Source of the DNA: Nitratireductor indicus C115
GTDB taxonomy: Bacteria; Pseudomonadota; Alphaproteobacteria; Rhizobiales; Rhizobiaceae
Direction: 5' to 3'
Assembly: GCF_000300515.1 (NCBI RefSeq)
Contig: NZ_AMSI01000002.1
Location: 363,902-427,901 of the forward strand
DNA length: 64,000 bases
The notes below the pieces were generated by a model. The model was not told where the DNA came from. It saw only the letters and a list, made by a program, of their open reading frames with translations, and searched no databases. The translations under genes were made by a program, and so were the position numbers. Shown here piece by piece: positions 9,911 through 19,322 of the stretch; position 1 is the stretch's first letter; the number at the start of each line of letters is the position of its first letter.

Positions 9911-10909
9911 TCACCCACCCGTCTTGCCGAGCCAATGCCACCATTCCTGCTCGTCGCCGGCGAATACGTTGAGATCGATGCGCCCGTCCACGCCCTTGGA
10001 AAGACCCGACCCCGAATATTGCCAGAACACCCAGTTGCGGCCCGGATAGACCTTGGAGGGGTGGGCCGCCACCGAGCGCAGCCAGAAGGGATGGTTCGGG
10101 AATGCGCCCTTCAGATTGTCGGCGTAGAAATCGGGCGCGGTATAGATGATTGGCCGCTGGCCGTAATGGCGCTCCAAACGGTCGAGGAAGACCTGCATCT
10201 TCTCGATGATCTCCGCGCGGGAGGGACGCCACTTACAGCTCGACTGATGGTTCCACTCCACATCGAGAACCGGCGGCAGGGCACCCTTCACCTTCGGCAC
10301 GTTGCGGATGAACCATTCCGCCTGGTCCGAGGCCCGGCGGCACCAGAAGAAGAAGTGATAGGCCCCGCGCCGGATACCCGCCCGATGGGCGCCGTCCCAG
10401 TTCTTGCGGAACATCGGATCCATGTGATCGATGCCGTCGGTAGCCTTGATATAGGCGAAGTTCGCGCCGTGCTCGCGCAGCTTCGACCAGTTGATTTCAC
10501 CCTGCCAGCGCGAAACATCCACGCCGTGCACGGCGTGATGCTTGGGCGTGACCTTGCCGAAGCTCACCGGCTTGGCATCGCTGAAGCGGCTGCGGTAGAC
10601 CTGCCCTCGACGCGGCGCGGAAGGCCGCAGTGTGGGTTTTGGCGGCGTCACCATAGCGACTTTTTCGAAGGCGGGCGCCGGCAGGCGATCCGGCTCGGCA
10701 ATCGCCGTCATGCCCGCATCCGTCGCATACTCCGAAGCGCTCTCTCCCACCGGAACATCGGGGACCGCCACATTCGGCCGCACCACGGAGGCCGTCGTCT
10801 CCATGGAGGGCTTGGAGATCTGGAGGGCCGTTTCGAGGTTGGACGTTCCCGTGCAGCCGGCAATGCCAAGGCTGACGAGACCGACAAGGGTTAACGCGAG
10901 AGAACGCAT
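9911..10909 (-). CDS. GH25-family (lysozyme-like) lipoprotein
   Basis: The 332-residue product starts with a lipoprotein signal (LTLVGLVSLGIAGC), followed by about 100 residues of low-complexity linker and a glycoside hydrolase family 25 domain. Family features seen are HGVDVSRWQGEINW at the start of the barrel, YIKATDG, GAYHFF, LDVEW with the Asp-x-Glu catalytic pair, IYTAPDF and FWQYSGSG near the end. GH25 enzymes cleave peptidoglycan N-acetylmuramyl bonds. Here the anchor suggests action in the periplasm or at the outer membrane during wall remodelling. ATG 10909 is chosen because the lipoprotein signal begins there and GAAGG precedes it. Confidence 0.9.
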   Translation of the reverse strand: MRSLALTLVGLVSLGIAGCTGTSNLETALQISKPSMETTASVVRPNVAVPDVPVGESASEYATDAGMTAIAEPDRLPAPAFEKVAMVTPPKPTLRPSAPRRGQVYRSRFSDAKPVSFGKVTPKHHAVHGVDVSRWQGEINWSKLREHGANFAYIKATDGIDHMDPMFRKNWDGAHRAGIRRGAYHFFFWCRRASDQAEWFIRNVPKVKGALPPVLDVEWNHQSSCKWRPSRAEIIEKMQVFLDRLERHYGQRPIIYTAPDFYADNLKGAFPNHPFWLRSVAAHPSKVYPGRNWVFWQYSGSGLSKGVDGRIDLNVFAGDEQEWWHWLGKTGG

Positions 10910-11142
10910 GGCGACCTTCGGCGACACAAGGACAGGACGAGGACGCCGTGAGCGCCCCAACGAAACACGACAAGCCGCAACATCTATCCGAGAGTCGACA
11001 ATAAAGTTTGAATCATCGTGTTAACCAAACCGTAAACCAGTTGGACAGCGCGATGAGTCGCTCCTGGCCTTTTCCCCCTGGAAGGCGCAGGGGCCGGCAA
11101 ATCCCCTATACATCCTCGAAAGCGCGTTTATATGGTGGTTTC

Positions 11143-12063
11143 ATGCGCACCCTGGACATGAAAACCTTTGTCGCGCTCGCGCGGAACCGCCATTTCGGGC
11201 GCACCGCCGAGGAGCTGAACACCACACAGCCGGCCATTTCCAGCCGCCTGGCCGCGCTTGAATCCGAGCTGAAAAGCCGGCTCATAAACCGGGGCGACGG
11301 CAGCTTCTCCCTCACCGCCGACGGCGAGGAAGTGCTGCACCGCTTCGAGGCCATTCTGGCCGATATAGACAGGCTCAAGGGATCGCTTCAGGGAGAGGCC
11401 GCGCCGGCGTTGGAGCCGTTGCGCATCGGCGCCATCGACTCGATTTCCTCGACCTGGATGCCGCACCTGATCGATTCCCTCCACCAGACCTTCCCAAACC
11501 TGAAGATCGAGCTGACGGTGGACGGGACCAAGCATCTGGTACAGGGCATGGGCAAGGGCGAGTTCGATGTCATCTTCTCGCTGCATCCTGTCCTTGACGA
11601 CGGTTTCCGCTCCTTCACCTCCTGCATCCTGCAGATGGTCTGGGCCGGTTCCCCGAAACTGATCGATCCGCACAAGACCTACAGTGTGGCCGAGCTGGCC
11701 GACCTGCCGATCATCAGTTTCCCGCGCAACTCACCGCCCTATCAGATGATCGCGCCCTATTTCCATGACGAGCAGGCGCTCGCCTCGAAGCTCACGAGTT
11801 GCAACTCGCTTTATGCCATCATCAATCTTCTGATCGACGGCTTCGGCGTCGGCGCCATTCCTGCGGTAACGATCCGGCGGGAGTTGAAGATGGGGCTGTT
11901 GCATCAGGTGCGCGTGGCCAAGCGCTTTCCGCCAATGCACATCGTGGCGACCTACCAGGCCTCCACGCATCAGGATTTCATCCGCAAGGTCATCAACCAG
12001 GCCCGCATCAGCGCTGCCCGCTTCTGCGCCAGCGTCGAACCGGAAATGGCCTGGATGGACTGA
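11143..12063 (+). CDS. LysR-family transcriptional regulator
   Basis: The 306-residue protein has an N-terminal winged helix-turn-helix (FVALARNRHFGRTAEELN, then TTQPAISSRLAALE) and a LysR-type effector domain from about residue 90 (LRIGAIDSISSTWMPHL). The start ATG 11143 places the helix-turn-helix at the usual distance from the N terminus. It is transcribed convergently with the polyamine-type operon that ends just downstream, so it is a candidate regulator of that operon, but LysR genes more often lie divergent to their targets. It could equally act on the GH25 gene, from which it diverges. Confidence 0.88.
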   Translation: MRTLDMKTFVALARNRHFGRTAEELNTTQPAISSRLAALESELKSRLINRGDGSFSLTADGEEVLHRFEAILADIDRLKGSLQGEAAPALEPLRIGAIDSISSTWMPHLIDSLHQTFPNLKIELTVDGTKHLVQGMGKGEFDVIFSLHPVLDDGFRSFTSCILQMVWAGSPKLIDPHKTYSVAELADLPIISFPRNSPPYQMIAPYFHDEQALASKLTSCNSLYAIINLLIDGFGVGAIPAVTIRRELKMGLLHQVRVAKRFPPMHIVATYQASTHQDFIRKVINQARISAARFCASVEPEMAWMD

Positions 12064-12095
12064 CGGCGGGAACGCCGCACACGGCAAAATTCACG

Positions 12096-12198
12096 AGAGC
12101 ATTTTGCAGTCAGGTGAAATCACCTGACGTCTGCATAAATGCGGAAAAACAAAGAGATTGATCGGTTCAGGGTTTCCGCGAAACGGTGAACCGATCTA
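12096..12198 (-). repeat. 103-bp palindromic intergenic repeat, copy 2 (inverted)
   Basis: This is the reverse-complement copy of the element at 8400-8502, with five differences in 103 bases. Its minus-strand first bases TAG are the stop codon of the aldehyde dehydrogenase gene (12196-12198), so the element begins exactly at the end of that reading frame. The two conserved hairpins are intact and may serve as the 3' end of the operon transcript. Confidence 0.85.
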
Positions 12199-13626
12199 AG
12201 CCATCATCACGTGCCGCACCTGGGTGTAGTCGAGCAGCGACTGCATGGAGAGGTCGGATCCGTATCCGGAATTCTTCATGCCGCCATGGGGCATTTCTGT
12301 AGCGAAGACCCCGTGGGTATTGACCCAGGTCACGCCATATTCGAGATCGTTGGCAAGCCGCAACGCAGCACCCGCATCGCGCGACCAGACGGACGAAGCA
12401 AGCCCGTATTCCGAGGCATTGGCCCAGGCAAGCGCGGTTTCAGGCCTGTCGAAATCCGTCACCGTCACCACCGGTCCGAAGACCTCTTTCTGCACGATCT
12501 CAGCCCGGACCGGCGCCCGCACCAGCGTCGGCGTATGAAAGAAGCCCGGACCCTCCGGCGTCTTGCCACCGCTCACGATGTCAGCTCCCTCCGCTCGTGC
12601 GCGCTCGACGAAACCCGCAACACGCTCCTGCTGGCGCGCGCTGATCAGCGGCCCGAACTCCACATCGTCGCGCTCAGGCGCGCCATAAACCAGACTGTCG
12701 ACCATGGCGCCAAGCTTGTCAGTGAGTTCGTCGGCGATTGCCGCATCGGCGAAGACACGGCATGCGGCCGTGCAATCCTGCCCGGCATTGTAAAAGCTGG
12801 CCTCGCGCAGTGTGTTCACGACCGCGTCAAGGTCGGCATCCTTCAGCACGATGACCGGCGCCTTGCCGCCCAATTCCAGATGCGTGCGCTTGATATGCTC
12901 GCCGGCTGCCGCCTTAAGGATGGCGCGCCCCGTGCGCACATCGCCCGTCAGCGAGATCATGCGTACCAATGGGTGCGAGATCAGCGCCTGGCCGACATCC
13001 GGCCCGTTTCCACAAATGATGTTGATCACCCCCTCCGGCAGCACCTCGTTCAGGATCGGGGCAAGGCGCAGAAGGCTGAGAGGCGTATTCTCGGACGGCT
13101 TGATCACGACCGTGTTTCCGGCAGCCAGCGCCGGCGCGATCTTCCATGCCGCCATGAGAAGCGGATAGTTCCACGGAGCGATGGAAGCGACCACGCCGAT
13201 GGGATCGCGGCGCACCATGCTGGTCATGTTGTGGGCGCGGTATCCGTCGGCCGCAATCCCCGGCATGTTGCGCACGGCGGTGGCGAAGAAGCGGAAGACA
13301 TCGGCCACATTGGCAAGCTCGCCCGCCTCGACGAAGCGGCGCGGCTTGCCGGCATTGACCGATTCCACCTGGGCAAGCGCAGCCGCGTTTTCCTCAACCT
13401 TGTCGGCAATGGCCCAGAGCATACGGCTGCGCTCCTTGGGCGTGGTGCGCCGCCAGCGCTGGAATGCCGTATGCGCGGCATTGATCGCGCCATCGACCTG
13501 CGCTGCACTGGCGGAAGCCACACGGGCAAGCTCCGCGCCGCGCGCCGGGTCGAATGCTGCTTCTTCCGCGCCCTCACCCGCCACGAATGCACCATTGATG
13601 AAAAGACGTGTTTCAAGACTGCTCAT
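12196..13626 (-). CDS. Aminobutyraldehyde/betaine-aldehyde-type dehydrogenase
   Basis: The 476-residue enzyme belongs to the NAD(P)-dependent aldehyde dehydrogenase superfamily. The catalytic cysteine C285 (NAGQDCTA) and general base E251 (LELGGK) are present, with NAD-binding signatures [12 protein letters not shown] and [10 protein letters not shown]. Sequence style and context point to gamma-aminobutyraldehyde dehydrogenase, which turns the aldehyde from putrescine into GABA. Betaine-aldehyde or gamma-glutamyl-aminobutyraldehyde dehydrogenase activity is possible. It is the last gene of the polyamine-type operon, 46 bases after potA. GGAG precedes ATG 13626. The stop codon is supplied by the edge of the intergenic repeat. 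Confidence 0.85.
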   Translation of the reverse strand: MSSLETRLFINGAFVAGEGAEEAAFDPARGAELARVASASAAQVDGAINAAHTAFQRWRRTTPKERSRMLWAIADKVEENAAALAQVESVNAGKPRRFVEAGELANVADVFRFFATAVRNMPGIAADGYRAHNMTSMVRRDPIGVVASIAPWNYPLLMAAWKIAPALAAGNTVVIKPSENTPLSLLRLAPILNEVLPEGVINIICGNGPDVGQALISHPLVRMISLTGDVRTGRAILKAAAGEHIKRTHLELGGKAPVIVLKDADLDAVVNTLREASFYNAGQDCTAACRVFADAAIADELTDKLGAMVDSLVYGAPERDDVEFGPLISARQQERVAGFVERARAEGADIVSGGKTPEGPGFFHTPTLVRAPVRAEIVQKEVFGPVVTVTDFDRPETALAWANASEYGLASSVWSRDAGAALRLANDLEYGVTWVNTHGVFATEMPHGGMKNSGYGSDLSMQSLLDYTQVRHVMMA

Positions 13627-13672
13627 GGCGTGTCTCCGTTCGCACAAGGGCGATTGTATTGAAGAAAAGGAA

Positions 13673-14731
13673 TCAGGGCCGCTCATCGCGCGAAAGGACG
13701 CGGATCCGGGCGGGATCGATAGTGACCCGAACGGCATCGCCCCGCTCGAATTCAAGATCGTGCGGAGCCAGAATACGTACCTCGCCACCGCCGAGCCGGA
13801 TCACATAGCGATTGCGTGCGCCGAGATAGACGCGCGTGCGCACGCTCCCCTTGAGGCCCGCACCCTCGCCACCCGAAAGCGCCAGATCTTCCTGGCGAAG
13901 AGCAAGCGTTACGGGTCCGCGCAGCTTTTCCTCCACGGGCAGGTTGAGCTCCTGCCCGTCTTCAAGGCGCGCGACGGGCCCTTCCGCTCCATCGAAAATC
14001 TCGGCGGCGACAAGATTGGCCGCCCCAAGGAAGCCAGAGGCGTAACCGGTGGCCGGATGCGTATAGATTTCGCGTGGTCCTCCCTCCTGCTCGACTGCAC
14101 CCTTGTTCAGAAGCACGATACGATCCGAAAGGCTGAGCGCCTCTTCCTGATCGTGGGTGACGAACAATGTGGTCAGGCCAAGCCGCTTGTGGATCTCGAT
14201 AAGCTCCACCTGCATATCCTCGCGCAACCGTGCGTCGAGATTGGACAAGGGCTCGTCGAGAAGCAGGATTTCGGGTCGCGAAACGATGGCGCGCGCCAGC
14301 GCCACGCGCTGCTGCTGGCCGCCGGAAAGCTGGTTCGGCCGGCGCTCAGCGAGATGGCCGAGCTGCACCGTCTCCAGAGCATCCCGCACTTTCTCACGTT
14401 GCTCTTCAAGCGTGCCGATGCGCCGCATACGCAGGGGAAACCGCACATTCTCCGCAACGCTCAGATGCGGCAGCAAGGCATAGGACTGGAACATCATGGC
14501 AATGTCGCGCTTTTCGGGCGGCAGCGCCGTCACATCACGACCGCCGATCTCGACGGAGCCCGAAGTGACGCTTTCCAGCCCTGCAACAATGCGCAGGAGC
14601 GTGGTCTTGCCGCAGCCCGAGGCACCCAGCAGGCTCACGAATTCGCCTGAAGCGATATCAAGTGAGATGCCGTGCAGGACTTCGACGGGGCCAAAGGCTT
14701 TCTTGATGGCGTTGAGGCGGACTTCGGCCAT
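13673..14731 (-). CDS. potA: Spermidine/putrescine-type ABC transporter ATP-binding protein
   Basis: The 352-residue ATPase has Walker [10 protein letters not shown] (36-44), signature LSGGQ (135-139), Walker B ILLLDE (155-160), and a C-terminal TOBE-like domain typical of the PotA/MalK group. It energises import through the two permeases encoded just upstream. The gene lies 3 bases after the PotC-like gene and 46 bases before the dehydrogenase. Family and neighbours support polyamine or a related cation as substrate, but sequence alone does not prove which. Confidence 0.92.
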   Translation of the reverse strand: MAEVRLNAIKKAFGPVEVLHGISLDIASGEFVSLLGASGCGKTTLLRIVAGLESVTSGSVEIGGRDVTALPPEKRDIAMMFQSYALLPHLSVAENVRFPLRMRRIGTLEEQREKVRDALETVQLGHLAERRPNQLSGGQQQRVALARAIVSRPEILLLDEPLSNLDARLREDMQVELIEIHKRLGLTTLFVTHDQEEALSLSDRIVLLNKGAVEQEGGPREIYTHPATGYASGFLGAANLVAAEIFDGAEGPVARLEDGQELNLPVEEKLRGPVTLALRQEDLALSGGEGAGLKGSVRTRVYLGARNRYVIRLGGGEVRILAPHDLEFERGDAVRVTIDPARIRVLSRDERP

Positions 14732-14734
14732 GGA

Positions 14735-15538
14735 TCAGGTGCTCGCGAAACGTTGCAGGCCAAGCATCCGGTCGATCAGGAAGATCAGGAGGACGGTAAG
14801 GCCGATCATGATGGTGGAAACAGCGGCGACGGTCGGGTCGGGACTGAACTCGAGCTGTCCATAGATCTGGACAGGAAGCGTCGTCATCCCCGGCTTGCGC
14901 AGGAAGAGCGCCAGAACCGCCTCGTCGAAGGAAATGTTGAAGGCGAAGAACGTGCCCGCTGCCAGGCCCGGCAGGCACTGCGGCAATACCACGAGCCTCA
15001 GCCGCTGAAAGCGGTTGGCACCCATGGTCTGGGCCGCCTCTTCCAGAAACGGGTTGGATTCCGAAAGCACGGCCAGTGTCGTGCGGATCACATAAGGCGT
15101 CGTCACGATGGTGTGGCTGACCCACAATGTGAGGATCGAAACAGGCCCGAACAGCGCACTCCATAGCATAAGCATGCCGATGGCATAAATGATGGTGGGC
15201 AGCACCAGCGGCGACAGGAACAGCGTGGACAATGCGCCCGAGAACGGCAGCTTGCGCCGATGCAGCGCAATCGCCGCCGCCCCGCCGATCAGGCAGGATG
15301 TGACCGTGACGAGAAGCGCCACGCGCAAGCTGATCCATGCGGCGGAAAGATAGGCATCCGATGAAAACACCGCCTCATACCAGCGCAGCGAAAACCCGGT
15401 CGGCGGAAAGGCGATGAACTGGCTCTCCGAAACGGACACACCGGCAATGACCACAAGTGGCGCCAGGAGGAAAACCCCGGTCAGGATCACAAACAGGATC
15501 GCGGCAACCCGGATCGGCGTGGGAACGGCTTTAACCAT
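14735..15538 (-). CDS. potC: ABC transporter permease, PotC-like
   Basis: The 267-residue inner-membrane protein has about six hydrophobic segments and the permease coupling loop EEAAQTMGANRFQRLRLVVLP, which contacts the ATPase. This is the binding-protein-dependent transport permease fold of the PotC type. ATG 15538 overlaps the end of the PotB-like gene by 8 bases, indicating translational coupling. Confidence 0.9.
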   Translation of the reverse strand: MVKAVPTPIRVAAILFVILTGVFLLAPLVVIAGVSVSESQFIAFPPTGFSLRWYEAVFSSDAYLSAAWISLRVALLVTVTSCLIGGAAAIALHRRKLPFSGALSTLFLSPLVLPTIIYAIGMLMLWSALFGPVSILTLWVSHTIVTTPYVIRTTLAVLSESNPFLEEAAQTMGANRFQRLRLVVLPQCLPGLAAGTFFAFNISFDEAVLALFLRKPGMTTLPVQIYGQLEFSPDPTVAAVSTIMIGLTVLLIFLIDRMLGLQRFAST

Positions 15539-16358
15539 TGGTGCGCCCCGACAATCTGGCATAGGGCATCAGGAGAACCAGAATGCCCACGAAGAGAATG
15601 ACGGCCTGCGCTGCTGCGAAGGGCCAGTCGAGCGTCTGTGTGACAGAACGGTAGATCGAGGCGGCAAGCACCTGGATGCGCGAACCGCCAAGCAGGTTCG
15701 GCGTCACGAAGGAACTGGCCGACAGCGTGAAGACGAGGAGAGAACCCGCGACAATGCCCGGCGCAGAAAGCGGCAGGACCACGGTCCGCAAAGTCTGGAG
15801 AAAGCCACAGCCCATGGTGCGCGCCGCTTCTTCGAGCCGCCGGTCGATGCGCGTCACCACGCCGAGGATTGAAAGGGTCATGAAAGGCAAAAGCACCTGC
15901 ACCATGCCGACGACGATGGCCGTCTCGGTTTGCATCAGGCTGAAATTCCGCCCCACCAGCCCCATGTCGCGCAGGACCTCGGGGATGAGCCCGCTGCGGC
16001 TCAGAAGCACCATCCAGCCGAATGTGCGCACCACAACGCTCGTCATCAGAGGCAGGATCACCATGATCACGAGCCAGAGTCTGGCCCGCGCGCTCACATG
16101 CGCCATGATATAGGCAAGCGGGAAGCCGATCAGCGCGCAGATCAGCGTGATGATCGCTGAAAGCCGCACCGTGCGCCACAGAACGTTCAGATAATAGGGA
16201 TCGCTCAGGAAGCGCTGGAAATGCGCCAATGTCGGGCCGTTCTCGCCGGCAACCGACAATACCAGCATCTGCGCGATAGGCACGAAGAACGCCAGCACCA
16301 GAAGCACGAGGCCCGGCAGGATCAGCAGCGTATTTTCCGCGCGGTCTGTCATCGTCAT
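15531..16358 (-). CDS. potB: ABC transporter permease, PotB-like
   Basis: This 275-residue permease is the partner of the PotC-like subunit. It has about six membrane segments and the coupling loop LEEAARTMGCGFLQTLRTVVLP. The start is either ATG 16358 or ATG 16352. AGGAAA upstream fits 16358 better than the more distal TTG at 16367. The gene is separated from the binding-protein gene by a 175-base spacer with two strong hairpins, which may lower permease expression relative to the binding protein. Confidence 0.9.
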   Translation of the reverse strand: MTMTDRAENTLLILPGLVLLVLAFFVPIAQMLVLSVAGENGPTLAHFQRFLSDPYYLNVLWRTVRLSAIITLICALIGFPLAYIMAHVSARARLWLVIMVILPLMTSVVVRTFGWMVLLSRSGLIPEVLRDMGLVGRNFSLMQTETAIVVGMVQVLLPFMTLSILGVVTRIDRRLEEAARTMGCGFLQTLRTVVLPLSAPGIVAGSLLVFTLSASSFVTPNLLGGSRIQVLAASIYRSVTQTLDWPFAAAQAVILFVGILVLLMPYARLSGRTNG

Positions 16359-16412
16359 ATTGTCCAATTTCCTGTCCGGGGACGACGCCCGCCCCTCATC
16401 CCCCTGCCGGGA

Positions 16413-16498
16413 CCTTCTCCCCGTTTACGGGGAGAAGGAGGACGGCCGCAATGCCAGCGCCTGCATCAAGCCTCCCTCTCCCCTTCAGCGGGGAGAGG
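16413..16498. repeat. Two rhizobial-type palindromic hairpins between potD and potB
   Basis: Two related perfect hairpins sit in the spacer. The first spans 16413-16438 with arms CCTTCTCCCCG / CGGGGAGAAGG. The second spans 16475-16498 with arms CCTCTCCCC.. / ..GGGGAGAGG. The arms match the abundant CCTTCTCCCC-type palindromes of rhizobial genomes. Position inside the operon suggests an attenuator or 3' end stabiliser for the binding-protein mRNA. Confidence 0.75.
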
Positions 16499-16533
16499 TT
16501 AAGTTGTGCGGCGCACGCCAGGTTTCAAAAGGC

Positions 16534-17568
16534 CTAGCGGGCGATAGTCCGGTTCCAGGCGTCGACCCAGGCCGCGCGATTGGCCTCGATCTTGACCGGA
16601 TCGAAGCGGATAAGCCCCTTCACGCCTTCCTCGCCATAGGCAACGTCGGCTGCGACTTCATCGGAAAGCTCGACCTTGGAATTGGTCGGCGAGTAGCGCA
16701 GCTTCTCGGCAAAGCAGGCCTGCGCCTCCGGAGAGATCGACATGTCGATGAACTGGAGCGCCAGATCCTGGTTCGGACGACCGGCGACCAGATTGGTCGT
16801 GATAAAGCTTGCCGGCGTGCCTTCCTGCCCCTGCACAAAAGCGACCGGCAGGCCGGCCTTGCGCAGCGTATAGGCATAATCGGAAGCGTAGGCAGCGATC
16901 CAGGCATCGTTCTGGGCAAATTCCTGCTGAATTTCCGGCGAGGTCGAAACCACGATGGCCCCGTTGTCGAGCAGTGTCTTGATCGCATCGAGACCGGGCT
17001 GGATATTGTCCAGATCACCGCCACTCACCTGGTTGAGCATCAGGAAACCGAGCATGCCATAACCGTTCGAAATGTCCGTCAGGACGATATGATCGGAATA
17101 GGCTTCGCTCAGAAGGTCCTTCCAGCTCGTCGGCTTGGGATCGGCCGTCTGCGAATTGTAGACAAGGCCGATGGCCGCGATCGAATAAGCCGGACCTTCG
17201 CCCTTGGCCAGATTGGCCTTGGCAAAATCATAGACATCGCCCGCATTGGAAAGCTTCGATGCGTCGATGGGCGACAACAGCCCTTCCTGCGCGGCGACGA
17301 TCTCCTGACCGCCGGAGAAATGGATGACATCGAACTGCGGCGCTTCCTTCTGGGCGCGAAGCTGCGCGAAGGCATCGGCCGAATAGGCGGTCACGACCTG
17401 CACGCTGGCCCCGGTCTTCTTCTCGAAGGGGGTGATGATGCATTCGCGATGCGCTTCTTCATAGGCGCCGCCGAAAGAGTTGATGGTGATGGTCTCGGCC
17501 TGCGCAAGCGCGGTGCTGACCATCAGCGCCGAAAGGCCTGCAATGTAAAATTTTGCTGAAGTCTTCAT
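16534..17568 (-). CDS. potD: Periplasmic polyamine-type substrate-binding protein
   Basis: The 344-residue protein begins with a signal peptide (KFYIAGLSALMVSTALAQA, cleavage after AQA) and continues as a bacterial extracellular solute-binding protein of the PotD/PotF group (ETITINSFGGAYEEAHRE, later WKDLLS and GYGMLGF). It would capture the substrate in the periplasm and deliver it to PotB/PotC. Alternatives within the family include other cationic or amino-acid-derived compounds. ATG 17568 has AGGGAA upstream and starts exactly at the signal peptide. It is followed by the hairpin-bearing spacer and the permease genes. Confidence 0.9.
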   Translation of the reverse strand: MKTSAKFYIAGLSALMVSTALAQAETITINSFGGAYEEAHRECIITPFEKKTGASVQVVTAYSADAFAQLRAQKEAPQFDVIHFSGGQEIVAAQEGLLSPIDASKLSNAGDVYDFAKANLAKGEGPAYSIAAIGLVYNSQTADPKPTSWKDLLSEAYSDHIVLTDISNGYGMLGFLMLNQVSGGDLDNIQPGLDAIKTLLDNGAIVVSTSPEIQQEFAQNDAWIAAYASDYAYTLRKAGLPVAFVQGQEGTPASFITTNLVAGRPNQDLALQFIDMSISPEAQACFAEKLRYSPTNSKVELSDEVAADVAYGEEGVKGLIRFDPVKIEANRAAWVDAWNRTIAR

Positions 17569-17641
17569 GTGCGTTCCCTTGCTATCTTTATCGTTGCCAC
17601 AAACAAGCGGCCCGCCCGGATGCCGGACGGGCCGAAATTCG

Positions 17642-18118
17642 TCAGGCGAGACGGCCAAGCTCGACCGTCTTGATGCCTTCCTTGCGGATCAGGCGGCACT
17701 GGTTGGCGACGGCGTCCAGGCCTTCCGTCATCCGTGCGAAATAGGTGCAGGAAATCCAGCCCGTTGGGCCGAAAGTGCGGCCGCCCTCGCCGTAGAACAT
17801 GCCAACTTCCCAGAACTCGTCCGGGTCGATCTTGAAGAAGTTCTTCGGCTGATAGAACCAGAGCATTTCGCCCGGCTGAGGCAGCACGGTCTGGTTTTCC
17901 GGCGGCAGCGCCAGCGGATCGAAATTGCGCGCTTCCTCGGGCAGGCCCATCATGATCTCGGGGCCGGAGAAGATCGCATGGCTGGCGGGAATCTGGATTG
18001 GCTTTTCGAGCGCACCCCAGATGGCCTTGCAGGTCTCCGGAGCCGTTTCCCAATAAAGAGAAATAATGCCCGTAACGTCTGCCTCGACAAATTTCAGATA
18101 CAGTTTCTTCTCAGTCAT
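17642..18118 (-). CDS. DUF3830 family protein
   Basis: The 158-residue protein matches my recollection of the DUF3830 family, small cyclophilin-like-fold proteins often encoded beside solute transport and catabolic genes. No enzymatic motif can be named with certainty. Conserved-looking features are SHAIFSGPEIMMGLP, GEMLWFYQPKNFF and a GGRTFGPTGW segment. It has no signal peptide and is therefore cytosolic. It lies inside the polyamine-type operon, 73 bases before potD, so it probably acts in the same pathway. AGGTGTAGGTCC precedes the ATG. Confidence 0.75.
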   Translation of the reverse strand: MTEKKLYLKFVEADVTGIISLYWETAPETCKAIWGALEKPIQIPASHAIFSGPEIMMGLPEEARNFDPLALPPENQTVLPQPGEMLWFYQPKNFFKIDPDEFWEVGMFYGEGGRTFGPTGWISCTYFARMTEGLDAVANQCRLIRKEGIKTVELGRLA

Positions 18119-18241
18119 GGACCTACACCTGTTTAAGATGCGGCAATTTCAAGGCAAGCTTGGGCCTCTGTCCAATCGCAATGCAGAATTGATCCGATAA
18201 AATTATTTTATATGCCTTACTGGTTCGCGCTCATGCTTTTT

Positions 18242-18988
18242 TTAGCCAGCTTCTCCGCGCGCAACGCGTCCGAGATAGTGCCAGAACGCGAGGTCGTGCG
18301 GACGTTCCTCCGGGCGCCATTCGGGATGCCATTGAACGGCAAAGACCGGAGCCTTCGAACCGGTGGCCGCCACACCTTCAACAACGCCATCCAGGGATTT
18401 TACCGTTGCCGAGAGGCCTTGGCCAAGCTTGCCGATACGCTGGAAATGCACGCTATTGACGTCAATCCGACCGCTGGTGCCGATTGCCTTCGCATAGGCC
18501 CCGCCATCGACAACCTGCGCAGCATGCCCGTAACCGAACATTGCCTCAAGGTCGGCATCTTCGGGAGCATGGTGCGAAATCCCGGGCTGGCCGTTCTCGC
18601 GTTCATCCTCGATGGTTCCGCCAAACGCCACGTTGATTTCCTGAAGGCCGCGGCAAATTCCAAATAGCGGCTTGCCACCCTTCACCGCCGCTTCGATCAA
18701 TCCTGCGCTCGTGTCGTCGCGCGCACCGTCGGCCAGGCCCCGCCGGGCAAGCGGCGATCCATAACGGGACGGCTCAATATTCGAGTTGCTGCCGGTCAGA
18801 AGCACGGCATCGATCCGCGGCAGAATGCCGCCCACATCGCCGGGCTGCAGATTGCTCGGCAGAATCACCGGCAAGGCCTCGGCATGTTGCCGCACCGCAC
18901 GCAGATAGCGTTCCTTGACGATCTGGGCGGCTTCGCCCTCCACCGGACGCGTACAGGCGATGACGCCCACAACAGGCAGGAAAGCCAT
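18242..18988 (-). CDS. Gamma-glutamyl-GABA hydrolase family protein (PuuD-like)
   Basis: The 248-residue product is a class I glutamine-amidotransferase-fold hydrolase of the PuuD type. The triad is visible: C112 in FGICRGLQEIN, H221 and E223 in VQWHPEW. PuuD cleaves gamma-glutamyl-GABA to GABA and glutamate at the end of the gamma-glutamylated putrescine route. The glutamine-synthetase-like PuuA and oxidase PuuB of that route are not in the window. It is the first gene of the operon. ATG 18988 has GAGAGGA upstream and is preferred to the in-frame TTG at 19003. Confidence 0.88.
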   Translation of the reverse strand: MAFLPVVGVIACTRPVEGEAAQIVKERYLRAVRQHAEALPVILPSNLQPGDVGGILPRIDAVLLTGSNSNIEPSRYGSPLARRGLADGARDDTSAGLIEAAVKGGKPLFGICRGLQEINVAFGGTIEDERENGQPGISHHAPEDADLEAMFGYGHAAQVVDGGAYAKAIGTSGRIDVNSVHFQRIGKLGQGLSATVKSLDGVVEGVAATGSKAPVFAVQWHPEWRPEERPHDLAFWHYLGRVARGEAG

Positions 18989-19322
18989 GAAAATTCCTCT
19001 CAAAAGCGGTTTGCGCGGCCCGGGCTTCCACGCCCTTTCGCCAGCCGAAGCAATAGGACAAGCATTTCAAGAAACTGGCCCAGCAAGGGCGATCCCGCCT
19101 GAAGAAAGCGCCGCAACCCCTTCGCACCGCCGCAGATCCATTCACTGTGTCTTTTGAAATACAGTCTTATCTTTTCAGGCGCATACTGGCTTGCAGAGCC
19201 ACCTCTGCGCCACATTTAACCCCGAAGCGTCACGCACGAGTTGGCCAAATCCATTGGCAACACTGCCTATTCCGCTCTGTTTTCCCACGGAACGGAAGCG
19301 TCGTGAAGAGAGTTTTGTAGGA
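18989..19322. other. Divergent intergenic region
   Basis: These 334 bases separate the divergent PuuD-like and L,D-transpeptidase genes and must hold promoters for both the polyamine-type operon and the transpeptidase. I could not identify a clear -35/-10 pair or operator by eye, and there is no convincing small gene. Confidence 0.4.

Noticed and set aside
9665-10894. 409-residue plus-strand open frame opposite the GH25 gene
   Set aside because: The minus strand carries a complete GH25 domain with a lipoprotein signal; the plus frame has no recognisable features.
12211-14650. Long plus-strand open frames opposite the aldehyde dehydrogenase and potA genes
   Set aside because: Both genes on the minus strand have all catalytic motifs; the plus frames are shadow translations rich in Arg and His.
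16413-16498. CRISPR-like repeats
   Set aside because: Only two palindromes of different sequence with no regular spacers; they fit known rhizobial intergenic palindromes.
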